Origin: an uncultured Parasphingopyxis sp.
GTDB lineage: Bacteria > Pseudomonadota > Alphaproteobacteria > Sphingomonadales > Sphingomonadaceae
Assembly: GCA_947259005.1 (NCBI GenBank)
Contig: CAMYKP010000009.1
Location: forward strand, 163,229 to 227,228
Length of the DNA stretch: 64,000 nucleotides
Direction of reading: 5' to 3'
How positions within the stretch are numbered: the first letter of the stretch is position 1; every line of letters begins with the position of its first letter. Below, one piece after another: positions 18,599-29,032 of the stretch. A program made the position numbers and the translations under genes. The notes under the pieces are model-generated. The model searched no databases. It saw nothing but the letters and a program-made list of their open reading frames with translations, and was not told where the DNA came from.

Positions 18599-19945
18599 TT
18601 AACGACTGCGTGTGCGATTGCCTGCCGCAGCGGTTGCTACCGGGCGCCGCTCCCTTGCAAGGCGCGAAATCGTTTCGACCGCATAATGCATCTGGAAATC
18701 CGTGATGCCCTGTTCCGCCAGTTCTTCCGTGGTTGCCGAGAAACGCGGATCGTCCCGAACATCTTCCTCGATGACGTCATCTTGCACTGCCGTCTCATTG
18801 ACCAGGTGTCGCCTCAGATCGGCTTCGCGGAAGCGCGGTGCGTCGCGCCAGTTCGGGTTGGTCAGCTGCGGCACGTCGAGATCCGGCTCGATACCGCCTT
18901 CCTGCACCGAATGGCCGGCGGGCGTATAATAGCGCGCGGTTGTGAGGCGCAGAGCGGTGCTTTCGGAAAGCGGGAGGATCGTCTGGACCGACCCCTTGCC
19001 GAAAGTCCGTTCGCCGATGATCAGTCCGCGGCGATGATCCTGCAGCGCGCCCGCAACGATTTCGGAAGCCGAAGCGGTACCGGCGTCTACGAGAACGACG
19101 ATCGGCAGGCCGTTCGTATCGTCTCCTGCACGGGCATAGTAGCGGTCGATATCGTCGGGCCGGCGTCCCCGCTGGGAGACGATCTCTCCGCGTTCGAGGA
19201 ACACGTCGGAAACCGCGATCGCCTGATCCAGCAGGCCGCCCGGATTGGACCTGAGGTCAATCACATAGCCGGTGGGCGGGCCGCCGAGCGACTGGTTGAT
19301 CGCCACGATTGCCGCCTGCACTTCTTCGCCCGTGTTGCGGTTGAATGTGTTGATGTTGATGATGCCGACCCGGTCCTGCACTTCCCATTCAACGGCGCGT
19401 AGTTCGATGACTTCGCGTGTCAGGGTGAATTCGAGCGGTTCGTCAGCGCCCGGGCGCACGATGGTCAGCTCGATCGATGTGCCCGGCGCGCCGCGCATTT
19501 CTTCGACCGCTTCGTCCAGCGTTCCGCCGAAGATCAATTCTCCATCGAGATGGGTGATATAGTCGCCGGCCTGAATGCCGGCGCGGTCGGCCGGCGTATC
19601 TTCGAACGGTGCGATGACCTTAACCGCTCCGTCTTCCATCGTCACGGTGAGCCCGAGACCGCCATATTCGCCCTGGCTCTGCGTCGTCAGTCGCTCGAAA
19701 CCCGTTTCGTCGAGGAAGGAACTGTGCGGGTCGAGGCTCGAGAGCATGCCGCCGATTGCTCCGCGCATCAGGTCTTCGTCGCTGATTTCATCGACATATT
19801 CGGCACGGACCCGCTCGAAAACATCCATGAACTGGTCAAGCTCGCGATAAGTGTCGACATCGACGGCCGCGAGGGAGGCGGTGAAGGCCGGAATAAGCGC
19901 CAGCGTACTGACCGCGCCAATCGCACTGATAATAGGTCTTGCCAT
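18599..19945 (-). CDS. ctpA: Carboxy-terminal processing protease, S41 family
   Basis: The 448-residue product has an N-terminal export signal, the tail-specific protease helices (about 33-85), a PDZ domain (about 90-165, GGLGLTV and AGDYITHLDG) and an S41 catalytic core. The catalytic serine is S294 in TASASEI and the general-base lysine is K317 in FGKGSVQT. Periplasmic CtpA cleaves substrates from their C-termini and in several proteobacteria controls cell-wall hydrolases. It follows the EnvC-like amidase-activator gene by 74 bases, a common neighbour pair that supports a joint cell-wall role. Confidence 0.94.
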   Translation of the reverse strand: MARPIISAIGAVSTLALIPAFTASLAAVDVDTYRELDQFMDVFERVRAEYVDEISDEDLMRGAIGGMLSSLDPHSSFLDETGFERLTTQSQGEYGGLGLTVTMEDGAVKVIAPFEDTPADRAGIQAGDYITHLDGELIFGGTLDEAVEEMRGAPGTSIELTIVRPGADEPLEFTLTREVIELRAVEWEVQDRVGIININTFNRNTGEEVQAAIVAINQSLGGPPTGYVIDLRSNPGGLLDQAIAVSDVFLERGEIVSQRGRRPDDIDRYYARAGDDTNGLPIVVLVDAGTASASEIVAGALQDHRRGLIIGERTFGKGSVQTILPLSESTALRLTTARYYTPAGHSVQEGGIEPDLDVPQLTNPNWRDAPRFREADLRRHLVNETAVQDDVIEEDVRDDPRFSATTEELAEQGITDFQMHYAVETISRLARERRPVATAAAGNRTRSR

Positions 19946-20019
19946 GACTTTAACTCTCTAAACTGATGCCCGCATGATAGCGGTTTTCCGGCGTTCGGCA
20001 AAGCATATGCTGTTTCGCC

Positions 20020-21219
20020 TTAACCGCGGCTTACGAGGGAGGAAATATCAACCGGTTCGCCGCTGCGGCGCAGTTCGACGGTGACTGTCGGCTGGTCATC
20101 GCCGGTTCTGCCGATCGGCGCCCCCTGTTGCACCACCTGGCCGACCTGAACGCTGACCGAGGCAAGATCGGTGATCAGGGTTGTCCATCCGCCGCTATGA
20201 TCGATAATCACGATCTGGCCAAAGCCCCGAAAATCGCCGGCATAGCTGACCCTTCCGGCAGTCGGCGCAATCACCTGTGCGCTCGGTTGAGTGGCGATTG
20301 TCAGGCCGCGTGAACGCACGCCTGCTTCCGATACTTCGCCTAGGCCTGCCACAACTTCGCCCATTACGGGCAGGCGATAGGGCGGGCGCCGGTTGCTGTC
20401 ATTGCCAGTCCGTCTCTGCGTCGGTGCGCTGGCCTCTCCTGGTTGTGCGGGGCGCAGCCGGGGGCCGGGCAGGGTGATAAGATCCTGTCGAACTCCGGCC
20501 TGACGGTCGAGTTCAGCCATGAGTGTGCGAATATCGCGCGCGTCTTCGCCCAGCGCCATGACCCGGTCGGTTTCGAGCATTGCCGAACGTTCCAGCTGTT
20601 CGGCCCGCTGGCGCGATCCCCGTTCGAGCGCGGCGAGCTGGACGCGGCGGGTTTCAAGATCTTCCTGTCGTTGAGTGAGCAGGGCAACAGCCCGGTCGGC
20701 CTGGAGACGCAGGTTGGATCCGCGCACAACCTCAGCCCGCAAACTCGCTGTGCGTTCGCGAACGATGGGCAGGGTAGTCGAAAAGAGGGAACGGATATGA
20801 ACGAGATCGCTGATGCTCCCCTGATGAACGAGCGCCAGTGCAGGTGGCCGGCGCGCCATGGTTTGCAAGGCCGCGGTCAGCCCGATGATCGTTCCCTGCC
20901 GTTCGGCCAGTCTTGCCCGTTGCTCCGCGCGCAATTGCTCGATGAGGCGGATACGGCTTTGTGCGGCGGTGAGGTCGGCCTCAGCCGCCTGAACCTGCGC
21001 TGCCGCAGCGGCCTCGTCGGCGGCGGCGCGCTCGGCGCGGCTTTGAGCGTTTTCGGCCTGCTGCTCAAACTGCGTGGCCCGCTGCTGGGCAATGGTGCGT
21101 TGGCGCAGGGCTTCTTCCAGTGCTTCGGCTTCGCTCGCGCCGCCGCTCGGCTGGGCAAGCGCGAATGGCGCGAGGATTGCCGAGAACAGCGTGATCATGG
21201 CGAGGAGGCGCATTATCAT
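20020..21219 (-). CDS. envC: Murein hydrolase activator, EnvC/LytM family
   Basis: The 399-residue protein has a signal peptide (to FALAQ, about residue 23), a long coiled coil (about 28-230) and a C-terminal LytM/M23 domain. Catalytic metal ligands look degenerate: the segment GRVSYAGDFRGFGQIVIIDHSGG keeps an HSG-like end but lacks a full HxH pair, as expected for amidase activators and not for active peptidases (region about 310-335). It should act at the septum with an amidase. The ATG at 21219 has GAAGGA 7 bases upstream and is 4 bases after the rlmH stop. Confidence 0.88.
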   Translation of the reverse strand: MIMRLLAMITLFSAILAPFALAQPSGGASEAEALEEALRQRTIAQQRATQFEQQAENAQSRAERAAADEAAAAAQVQAAEADLTAAQSRIRLIEQLRAEQRARLAERQGTIIGLTAALQTMARRPPALALVHQGSISDLVHIRSLFSTTLPIVRERTASLRAEVVRGSNLRLQADRAVALLTQRQEDLETRRVQLAALERGSRQRAEQLERSAMLETDRVMALGEDARDIRTLMAELDRQAGVRQDLITLPGPRLRPAQPGEASAPTQRRTGNDSNRRPPYRLPVMGEVVAGLGEVSEAGVRSRGLTIATQPSAQVIAPTAGRVSYAGDFRGFGQIVIIDHSGGWTTLITDLASVSVQVGQVVQQGAPIGRTGDDQPTVTVELRRSGEPVDISSLVSRG

Positions 21220-21223
21220 CCGG

Positions 21224-21652
21224 CTATCCTTCGCGATGATAGGGGTGATTGGCAAGGATCGAACTGGCCCGCCAAAGCTGTTCCGCGAGCATTGCCCGGG
21301 CCATCAGATGTGGCCAGGTGGCCTTGCCGAAGGCGATGGAGAGGTCCGCGCTGGCCCGTTCCTCTGTTGTCAGGCCGTCGGCAGCGCCAATCAGGAATCG
21401 GATTTCGCGGATGCCTTGGTCCTGCCAGTCTCCGATCTGCCGGGCGAGCTGGACCGAGCCAAGCTGTTTGCCGGATTCGTCCAGAGTTACGATTTTGGTT
21501 GCCGCTGGAAGGGACGGCATCTTGCCGCCTGTGTCGGGAAGCTCGGTCAGGCGTACGGGCCAGCCGATGCGCTGGACATAACGTTCGACGAGCTCGGCCT
21601 CTGGTCCGCGGCCGATTTTCCCGCGGGCGATAATGTGGAGCGAAAGGCTCAG
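21224..21652 (-). CDS. rlmH: 23S rRNA pseudouridine-1915 methyltransferase, CTG start
   Basis: The 142-residue product matches RlmH (SPOUT fold): SLHIIARGKIGRGPE at the N-terminus, LIGAADGLT (SAM knot) and the C-terminal ILANHPYHREG. The conserved N-terminus continues upstream of the first in-frame ATG (complement of 21518-21520). Between the in-frame TAG at 21653-21655 and HIIARGK there is no ATG, GTG or TTG. The first codon after that stop is CTG (complement of 21650-21652), which overlaps the rsfS stop as CTGA, the same geometry as an ATGA coupling. I therefore propose CTG as the start. RlmH methylates pseudouridine 1915 of the large-subunit rRNA on 70S ribosomes. Confidence 0.85.
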   Translation of the reverse strand: MSLSLHIIARGKIGRGPEAELVERYVQRIGWPVRLTELPDTGGKMPSLPAATKIVTLDESGKQLGSVQLARQIGDWQDQGIREIRFLIGAADGLTTEERASADLSIAFGKATWPHLMARAMLAEQLWRASSILANHPYHREG

Positions 21653-22056
21653 CTATCGTCCTCTGCGGGGCTGTTTTCGCCGTCTTCCTGCTCGCCAAAC
21701 CCCCACATGCGCTCCAGATTGTAAAAGCTGCGGACTTCGGGGCGAAACAGGTGGACGATCACATCGCCGGCATCGAGCAGCACCCAGTCGGCCGTTGGCA
21801 GGCCTTCGATCCGCGTCGGGATGCCGAATGCAGCTTTCATGGACTCAGCCAGCTTCTCGGCAATCGCGGCAACATGGCGCGTCGACCGGCCGCTGGCGAT
21901 AACCATATAATCGCCAATAGACGATTTCCCGGCGAGCGGGATCGAGGTCACTTCCTGTGCCTGATCGTCCTCAAGGGCCTGTAAAATGTGCTGGTGAAGG
22001 TCTTCGGCCGTATAGGCCTCACTATTCGGTAGCGTCGCAACTGATGAAGCGGGCAA
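21649..22056 (-). CDS. rsfS: Ribosome silencing factor RsfS
   Basis: The 135-residue protein matches RsfS/Iojap: SSIGDYMVIASGRSTRHV (about 45-62), GLPTADWVLLDAGDVIVHLF (about 84-103) and RSFYNLERMWG near the end. RsfS binds L14 and blocks subunit joining when nutrients are scarce. It begins 9 bases after nadD, a widely conserved neighbour, and its TGA overlaps the proposed CTG start of rlmH. A short acidic C-terminal tail (EQEDGENSPAEDDS) is present. Confidence 0.95.
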   Translation of the reverse strand: MPASSVATLPNSEAYTAEDLHQHILQALEDDQAQEVTSIPLAGKSSIGDYMVIASGRSTRHVAAIAEKLAESMKAAFGIPTRIEGLPTADWVLLDAGDVIVHLFRPEVRSFYNLERMWGFGEQEDGENSPAEDDS

Positions 22057-22065
22057 AGGGTTTTC

Positions 22066-22701
22066 CTATGGGATGCGCCGTCGCGTAACCGGATCACGCG
22101 AAGCTGTGGTTGAGAATGCAAGATGCCATTGCGGGTTGTCACGCCGCAAGCGTGTGGCGGAACGGGGATCGGGTCGAAAGCGCAAATACACGAGCGCTGG
22201 CGGTCTCCAATCGGTCCAATTACGCGACTGGCTTGCGGGCCGGACGAAGCGCCGCAGCCAAGCCATGGCCGGAGCGGACAAGGCCTCATCCTCATACCCC
22301 GGACGCGCGATTACGGCAATCACAATATGACGGGCAATTTTCCGCCAGTTTTTCCAGCGGTGGAATTGCGCAAGATTGTCTGATCCCATGATCCAGACGA
22401 ACTTCCGTCTGGGATAGCGGCGAATGAGTTTTTCAAGCGTTTCCACCGTATAGCGCGTGCCGAGTTCGCGTTCGATAGCGGTCGGCCGGATCCGGGCGCG
22501 CCGCGCCATTTTCCGGGCCGATCCCAGCCGCGCCTTCAACGGCGCCATATCCGAAGCGCCTTCTTTCAGCGGGTTTCCGGGCGAAACGAGCCACCAGACC
22601 TCGTCGAGGCCCAAGGCATCGAGCGCGAACAGGCTGATCCCGCGATGCCCGCCATGCGCCGGGTTGAACGAGCCGCCGAGAAGTCCGGTGGAGAGGTTCA
22701 A
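22066..22701 (-). CDS. nadD: Nicotinate-nucleotide adenylyltransferase
   Basis: The 211-residue enzyme has the nucleotidyltransferase motif GGSFNPAHGGH near the N-terminus (family GxFxPxHxGH) and the downstream IMGSDNLAQFHRWKNW block with the SDNL-type segment. It converts nicotinate mononucleotide and ATP to deamido-NAD. It is first of the minus-strand cluster nadD-rsfS-rlmH-envC-ctpA. Its N-terminus faces the divergent sulfotransferase gene across 53 bases. Confidence 0.94.
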   Translation of the reverse strand: MNLSTGLLGGSFNPAHGGHRGISLFALDALGLDEVWWLVSPGNPLKEGASDMAPLKARLGSARKMARRARIRPTAIERELGTRYTVETLEKLIRRYPRRKFVWIMGSDNLAQFHRWKNWRKIARHIVIAVIARPGYEDEALSAPAMAWLRRFVRPASQSRNWTDWRPPALVYLRFRPDPRSATRLRRDNPQWHLAFSTTASRDPVTRRRIP

Positions 22702-22754
22702 GGCCCCGGCCGGTCCAGTATGGCGTTGGGCGTTCCAACTGCTATTAGTCGCCT

Positions 22755-23567
22755 ATGGCAGATGTCGAACATTCTTTGTCTCCCGCCGTTTCCATCATGT
22801 GCGATATCTTCGGTGAAAAAATTGTCACTAATGCTCGCAAACATTTGAAGCTTGATGCCGTTCCGCCCCAATATGAGATCGGGGCCGATACGGTTTTGAT
22901 TCTGCCGTTTACGGCCCGTTCCGGCAGCACCTTTGCCTCGAATTTGCTTTCGAAACATCCCGGCTTTGGTCACGTGACCGAGTGGTTTTTGCCGCGCAGA
23001 TTGGAAATACTCAGAGAAAACTGGAAATTGGAAACGCACAATCAAGTTATGCAGCGCATTTTCGATACCGAAACGCCACCCGCGTTCGCGAGCAAGTGCA
23101 GTCGCACCGGGCTGCTCGAGGCCGTGCATCTCGGAATTCTCGATCAGTTTCGCGATAATATCACCTTTTTTGTGATTGAAAGGCATGACAAGGTGGCTCA
23201 GGCTGTTTCTTTCCACAAGGCGCGCGTCAGTGGAAAATTCCACAGCGATCAACCCCTTCAATCAACTGTTGTACCGGATGACTTCGATTTCGACGAGATT
23301 TATCGATATTTCACGCGCTATCAGACGATTGCCAAGCAATTAATGACTTTGGGCGAGGCGTTCGACAGGCCAATTCAACGATTTTGGTACGAGGACTTTT
23401 CGGAGAACCCTGCCGCCTTCCTTCAGTCGATCAACCAGGTGCTTGGATTGCCAGCCGACACCGGGCTGCACGCCAAGGTTGATGTTATCAAACTGAGAGA
23501 CGAGATCAACGCACAATGGGCGGAGCGATTCCGCGAAATGCTTGCGGATCGAGGACTCGCTGAATAG
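22755..23567 (+). CDS. Stf0-like sulfotransferase
   Basis: The 270-residue protein has a 5'-phosphosulfate-binding loop LPFTARSGSTFASNLL (about 50-65) after a hydrophobic strand, followed by HVTEWF, the pattern of Stf0-type sulfotransferases that use PAPS to sulfate carbohydrates or lipids. The 3'-phosphate block is in FVIERHDKVAQAVSFHKA (about 137-154). Acceptor is unknown. It is a single gene between nadD and proA, divergent from nadD, with more A/T in silent positions than its neighbours to the eye, so it may be a later acquisition. Confidence 0.72.
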   Translation: MADVEHSLSPAVSIMCDIFGEKIVTNARKHLKLDAVPPQYEIGADTVLILPFTARSGSTFASNLLSKHPGFGHVTEWFLPRRLEILRENWKLETHNQVMQRIFDTETPPAFASKCSRTGLLEAVHLGILDQFRDNITFFVIERHDKVAQAVSFHKARVSGKFHSDQPLQSTVVPDDFDFDEIYRYFTRYQTIAKQLMTLGEAFDRPIQRFWYEDFSENPAAFLQSINQVLGLPADTGLHAKVDVIKLRDEINAQWAERFREMLADRGLAE

Positions 23568-23584
23568 TCGTCAATGAGCGGCTT

Positions 23585-24856
23585 TCAACCGCGCACCGTA
23601 CCCTTGCCCCGTGCGATCCACTTGTAGGTTGTGAGACCTTCCAGCGCGACCGGGCCGCGCGCATGCAGCCGGCCAGTTGAAATGCCGATCTCAGCGCCCA
23701 GCCCGAATTCTCCGCCATCGGCAAACTGGCTCGAGGCATTGTGCATGACGATGGCGCTGTCGACCGAGGCGAGGAAGCGGTCGGCTGCTTCCGGGTCATC
23801 GGTCACGATCACATCGGTATGTCCGGATGAGTGCCGGGCGATATGGGCGAGTGCTTCCTCCATCCCCGCGACAATGGCGACCGATGCTATCGGTTCGAGA
23901 TATTCGGTATCCCAGTCAGCGGGCTGGGCGGCAATCACCCGGTCGTCGAGCTTTTGAACGGCAGCATCCCCACGAATTTCGCATCCGGCATCGATCAGGG
24001 CGGTGACGAGACTGGCGGGATCCGGGAAATTCGCGTCAACCAGCAAGGTTTCCATCGCCCCGCAAATGCCCGTGCGCCGCATCTTGGCATTGACGACGAT
24101 ATTGCGGGCCATTTCGGGCTCCGCGGCAGCATGCACATAAGTGTGGCAGATGCCGTCGAGATGGGCCAGCACGGGAACGCGCGCTTCATCCTGCACCCGG
24201 GCGACCAGCCCTTTACCGCCGCGGGGGACGATAATGTCGATCAGGCCATTCGCCCTGAGCATTGCGCCCACGGCTTCGCGATCGGTGGTCGGCACGAGCT
24301 GGACCGCGTCGCCAGGAAGACCTGCCTTCTGGAGTCCGGTGACAAGGCAGCGATGAATGGCCCGGTTGGACTCAATCGCTTCGGACCCGCCGCGCAGTAT
24401 CGCCGCATTGCCGGACATGAGGCACAGCGCTCCGGCGTCGGCGGTCACATTGGGCCGGCTTTCGTAGATGATGCCGATCACGCCGAGCGGTATCCGCACG
24501 CGGCTCAGCTCCAGCCCGTTTGGCGGTGTGCTGCTGTCGATGATTTCGCCGATCGGGTCGGGGAGCGACGCGACGGATTCCAGTGCGCCAGCAATTCCCT
24601 CGATCCGCTCCGCATCAAGCTTGAGCCGGTCGAGCAATGCAGGGCTCAGGCCGTTGGCGCTACCGCGAGCCATATCCTCTGCATTGGCTGCGAGAATGGC
24701 ATCTTTGGATTCCCGCAATGCGATCGCGGCATGCCGCAACGCCGCGCTTTTAACCGTTGTTGGCGCCTGTGCGACAATCGCGGCTGCTGCGCGGGCACGG
24801 GCGCCCATATCGGCGATAAGGGCGGCGGGTGCGGGGATGGTGCGATGTTCGTTCAT
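23585..24856 (-). CDS. proA: Glutamate-5-semialdehyde dehydrogenase
   Basis: This 423-residue protein (gamma-glutamyl phosphate reductase) has the aldehyde-dehydrogenase fold with the catalytic cysteine in RRTGICGAMETLL and the family blocks IGIIYESRPNVTADAGALCL (about 109-128) and PRGGKGLV. It makes glutamate semialdehyde for proline synthesis. The ATG at 24856 (MNEHRTIP) is preferred over one 10 codons upstream because homologues start near here. It is convergent with the sulfotransferase gene; no proB is nearby. Confidence 0.93.
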   Translation of the reverse strand: MNEHRTIPAPAALIADMGARARAAAAIVAQAPTTVKSAALRHAAIALRESKDAILAANAEDMARGSANGLSPALLDRLKLDAERIEGIAGALESVASLPDPIGEIIDSSTPPNGLELSRVRIPLGVIGIIYESRPNVTADAGALCLMSGNAAILRGGSEAIESNRAIHRCLVTGLQKAGLPGDAVQLVPTTDREAVGAMLRANGLIDIIVPRGGKGLVARVQDEARVPVLAHLDGICHTYVHAAAEPEMARNIVVNAKMRRTGICGAMETLLVDANFPDPASLVTALIDAGCEIRGDAAVQKLDDRVIAAQPADWDTEYLEPIASVAIVAGMEEALAHIARHSSGHTDVIVTDDPEAADRFLASVDSAIVMHNASSQFADGGEFGLGAEIGISTGRLHARGPVALEGLTTYKWIARGKGTVRG

Positions 24857-24947
24857 GGCGGCGGGCCATATCATGCCCAGAGCCAAGGGTGAACGACTAT
24901 CGACGAAGCGGTATTGGCGCGGCTATGTGCGGTCGGGGGAGCAAGTG

Positions 24948-26060
24948 ATGGACAATGGCATCGAAGGAATCGGCGACGCGATCACCGGCGGACTGGCGGC
25001 CCGGGCGGTCGAACCAGACCATGGCGAGGGTACGTCGGAGCATAGCGAAACCCACTGCCTGAACTGTTCGACCGAACTTATCGGAACGCATTGTCACTAT
25101 TGCGGGCAAAAAGCGCATGTTCACCGCAGCATCTCGGCGATCGCCCATGATCTGATGCACGGCGTGTTGCATCTGGACGGCAAATTCTGGCGGACATTGC
25201 CGCTTCTGATCCTGAAACCAGGCCAGCTCACCCGCCGCTATATCCATGGCGAACGGGCCAAGTTCGTCTCGCCGCTCGGCATGTTTTTGTTCGGCGTGTT
25301 CCTGATGTTCGGGATTCTGACGATCTATGGAGCATCGCTCTCCAATATCGACCTTGGAGAGCGCCCGGCCGTAGTGAACGTGGACGCGGCCCGCACGCAC
25401 ATCGACACCCGAATGGCAGAAGCGCAGGCGGAGAGGGATGCTGTCGATCGCAGGATTGCGATAGTCGGAAGCCAGCCTGGACAGGAAGCGAGACTCGCGG
25501 AGCTGGAGCAGGAGGCGGCTGCCCTCGACGAGCAAATCTCGGACATGGAGATCGGCCGGAACTCTCTGGACTTGATTGGCGGGCCGACCGATGCGGCCCA
25601 AAATAGCGGCAACTATTTTACAACGGGCTGGAGCAGGCTCGATTACGGCATCCGGAAGATCAACGAAAATCCGGGGCTGGCGCTCTACAAATTACAGGCC
25701 AATTTCTACAAATTTTCCTGGCTTCTGATCCCGCTTTCCGTGCCATTTGTCTGGCTGTTGTTCTTTTATACGCGGCGCTTCAAGATGTACGATCACACCG
25801 TGTTCGTCACCTATTCGCTGGCGTTCATGTCGCTCTTTGCGATCATACTGACGGTGCTGGGTTTTGCGGGGATGGGGAACCCCTGGATACCGCTTGCGGC
25901 GATCTTCATCCCCTTTATCCATATGTACAAGCAATTGCGCGGAACCTATCAAATCGGGCGGATAGGCGCCTTTTTGAGGACGGTGATACTGTCGGGTTTC
26001 TGTTTCACTGCGGCGTTTATCTTCTTTGTCATGCTGCTTACCATCGGCGCTCTTGGCTGA
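24948..26060 (+). CDS. DUF3667 membrane protein with zinc ribbon and coiled-coil insert
   Basis: The 370-residue protein starts at ATG 24948 behind a GGGGGAG ribosome-binding site. An N-terminal CLNCSTELIGTHCHYCGQK zinc ribbon (about 37-55) is followed by FWRTLPLLILKPGQLTRRYI and GERAKFVSPLGMFLF, the hallmarks of DUF3667. After the first membrane helix there is a charged coiled coil (about 145-205, with DTRMAEAQAERDAVDRR and ARLAELEQEAAALDEQ), then about four more helices. Function is unknown. It ends before a bidirectional hairpin shared with ftsH. Confidence 0.82.
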   Translation: MDNGIEGIGDAITGGLAARAVEPDHGEGTSEHSETHCLNCSTELIGTHCHYCGQKAHVHRSISAIAHDLMHGVLHLDGKFWRTLPLLILKPGQLTRRYIHGERAKFVSPLGMFLFGVFLMFGILTIYGASLSNIDLGERPAVVNVDAARTHIDTRMAEAQAERDAVDRRIAIVGSQPGQEARLAELEQEAAALDEQISDMEIGRNSLDLIGGPTDAAQNSGNYFTTGWSRLDYGIRKINENPGLALYKLQANFYKFSWLLIPLSVPFVWLLFFYTRRFKMYDHTVFVTYSLAFMSLFAIILTVLGFAGMGNPWIPLAAIFIPFIHMYKQLRGTYQIGRIGAFLRTVILSGFCFTAAFIFFVMLLTIGALG

Positions 26061-26072
26061 GGGCGGACAAAG

Positions 26073-26098
26073 AAAAGGCCCGCCGAAGCGAGCCTTTT
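26073..26098. terminator. Bidirectional intrinsic terminator between DUF3667 gene and ftsH
   Basis: A hairpin with A-tract and T-tract ends: AAAAGGC at 26073-26079 pairs with GCCTTTT at 26092-26098, with an inner CGC-CGAA-GCG stem-loop and one C/A mismatch. It sits between two convergent genes and can end both transcripts. Confidence 0.8.
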
Positions 26099-26118
26099 CC
26101 GTGTCATGATGGTTCGGG

Positions 26119-28074
<1,956 letters not shown>

Positions 28075-28393
28075 CGCGTGTAGGCCCTTCTGTTCTGACC
28101 AAAATAGGATTTTGCGGCCAAAAGACAATCTACAGACCATATTGGAGGCGCGTTGATAACTGATCGCTGAAAGAGGCTCGAGTGAGGGGACTTGTCCCGA
28201 ATTTTGCCGAGAAGCGCTGTCAGTACATCTCGCGTCAAAAATAATAATTTAATATCAATATATTAAGTTCTATTTGGATCTGTTTTCAATCAAGCGTTCG
28301 GACACGGAAACGCGCTTCTGGCACCGCTCAAACGGGATGCGCTGCCGGGTCGGCACTAAAAAATAAATGTGTCGCTCGCGGTGATATCGCCGT
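28075..28393. other. Gene-free stretch upstream of ftsH with AT-rich patch
   Basis: This 319-base gap should hold the ftsH promoter, but I see no clear -35/-10 pair. It contains GGGACTTGTCCC (28187-28198), a 5-bp inverted repeat with a 2-base loop, and a very AT-rich patch at about 28237-28272 with TTAATAT/ATATTAA (28249-28266). The AT-rich patch differs from the surrounding GC-rich DNA and borders the inserted hydroxylase-sulfotransferase pair. Confidence 0.4.
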
Positions 28394-29023
28394 TCAGAGC
28401 ATTTCAAATCCGGGCCAATATCGATCAAATAGCGCCTTATCATCGATTCCAAGATCTGTTTCGGCTGCTGCGAGCAACGCGAATGTTTCGTCGGTGGGGG
28501 TCATGTCCAGAATCAAGTGATAACGGTCAATCTTTGGATGGGCGTTTACCGCTGAGTGGTATTTCATATTGTTGAGCATCCAGCATTCACCAGCCCGCAT
28601 CCGGTAAATTTTCTTGTCTGCGTACATGAAAACCTGATCGCTGGTGCGCAACGGGATATGAAACCGAAGGGTGCGATTGAACATCTCAAACAATGTTCGT
28701 TTCTGGTTTTTCCGGCCCAACCCATCCCGGTGAATGGGAAGCTTCTCACCGACCGTTAGCAAACCGACATGGACTTTTTCTGGCGTTCCGGGGAATTCGG
28801 CAATCATGGCGGCTATCTCTGGCCATGTTTCGAGGAGCCCGGTGTCTCCGATATGCGGATCCCACAACACCCATTTTTCGCGTTTTGCGCCCCTCTTATA
28901 GCCGGTTCCCCCGGGCGCTGGCAGGCTTGCGATCCGCGTTTCGGCGTTCAACTGATCGAAGCGCAACGGCAGGCGGCAGCATGAGGCGATATTGGAATCA
29001 AGCTTGGCGAATGCGTCTGCCAT
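28394..29023 (-). CDS. Aspartyl/asparaginyl beta-hydroxylase-like dioxygenase
   Basis: The 209-residue protein has a cupin-like Fe(II)/2-oxoglutarate core of the Asp/Asn beta-hydroxylase family: KLPIHRDGL with H98 and D100, RFHIPLRTSDQVF (about 120-132) and WMLNNMKYHSAVN with H156, then RYHLILDM. H98, D100 and H156 are the likely iron ligands. Substrate could be a protein, peptide or small molecule. It starts 9 bases after the sulfotransferase stop, so the two probably act or are expressed together. The pair sits between tilS and ftsH, which are usually adjacent. Confidence 0.8.
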   Translation of the reverse strand: MADAFAKLDSNIASCCRLPLRFDQLNAETRIASLPAPGGTGYKRGAKREKWVLWDPHIGDTGLLETWPEIAAMIAEFPGTPEKVHVGLLTVGEKLPIHRDGLGRKNQKRTLFEMFNRTLRFHIPLRTSDQVFMYADKKIYRMRAGECWMLNNMKYHSAVNAHPKIDRYHLILDMTPTDETFALLAAAETDLGIDDKALFDRYWPGFEML

Positions 29024-29032
29024 ATCCTTCCC

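Noticed and set aside
21224..21520. rlmH starting at the internal ATG (complement of 21518-21520)
   Set aside because: This would remove the conserved HIIARGK N-terminus of the RlmH fold, which is clearly coded upstream in frame.
28270..28452. 60-codon minus-strand frame overlapping the hydroxylase end
   Set aside because: It overlaps a supported gene and has no features.
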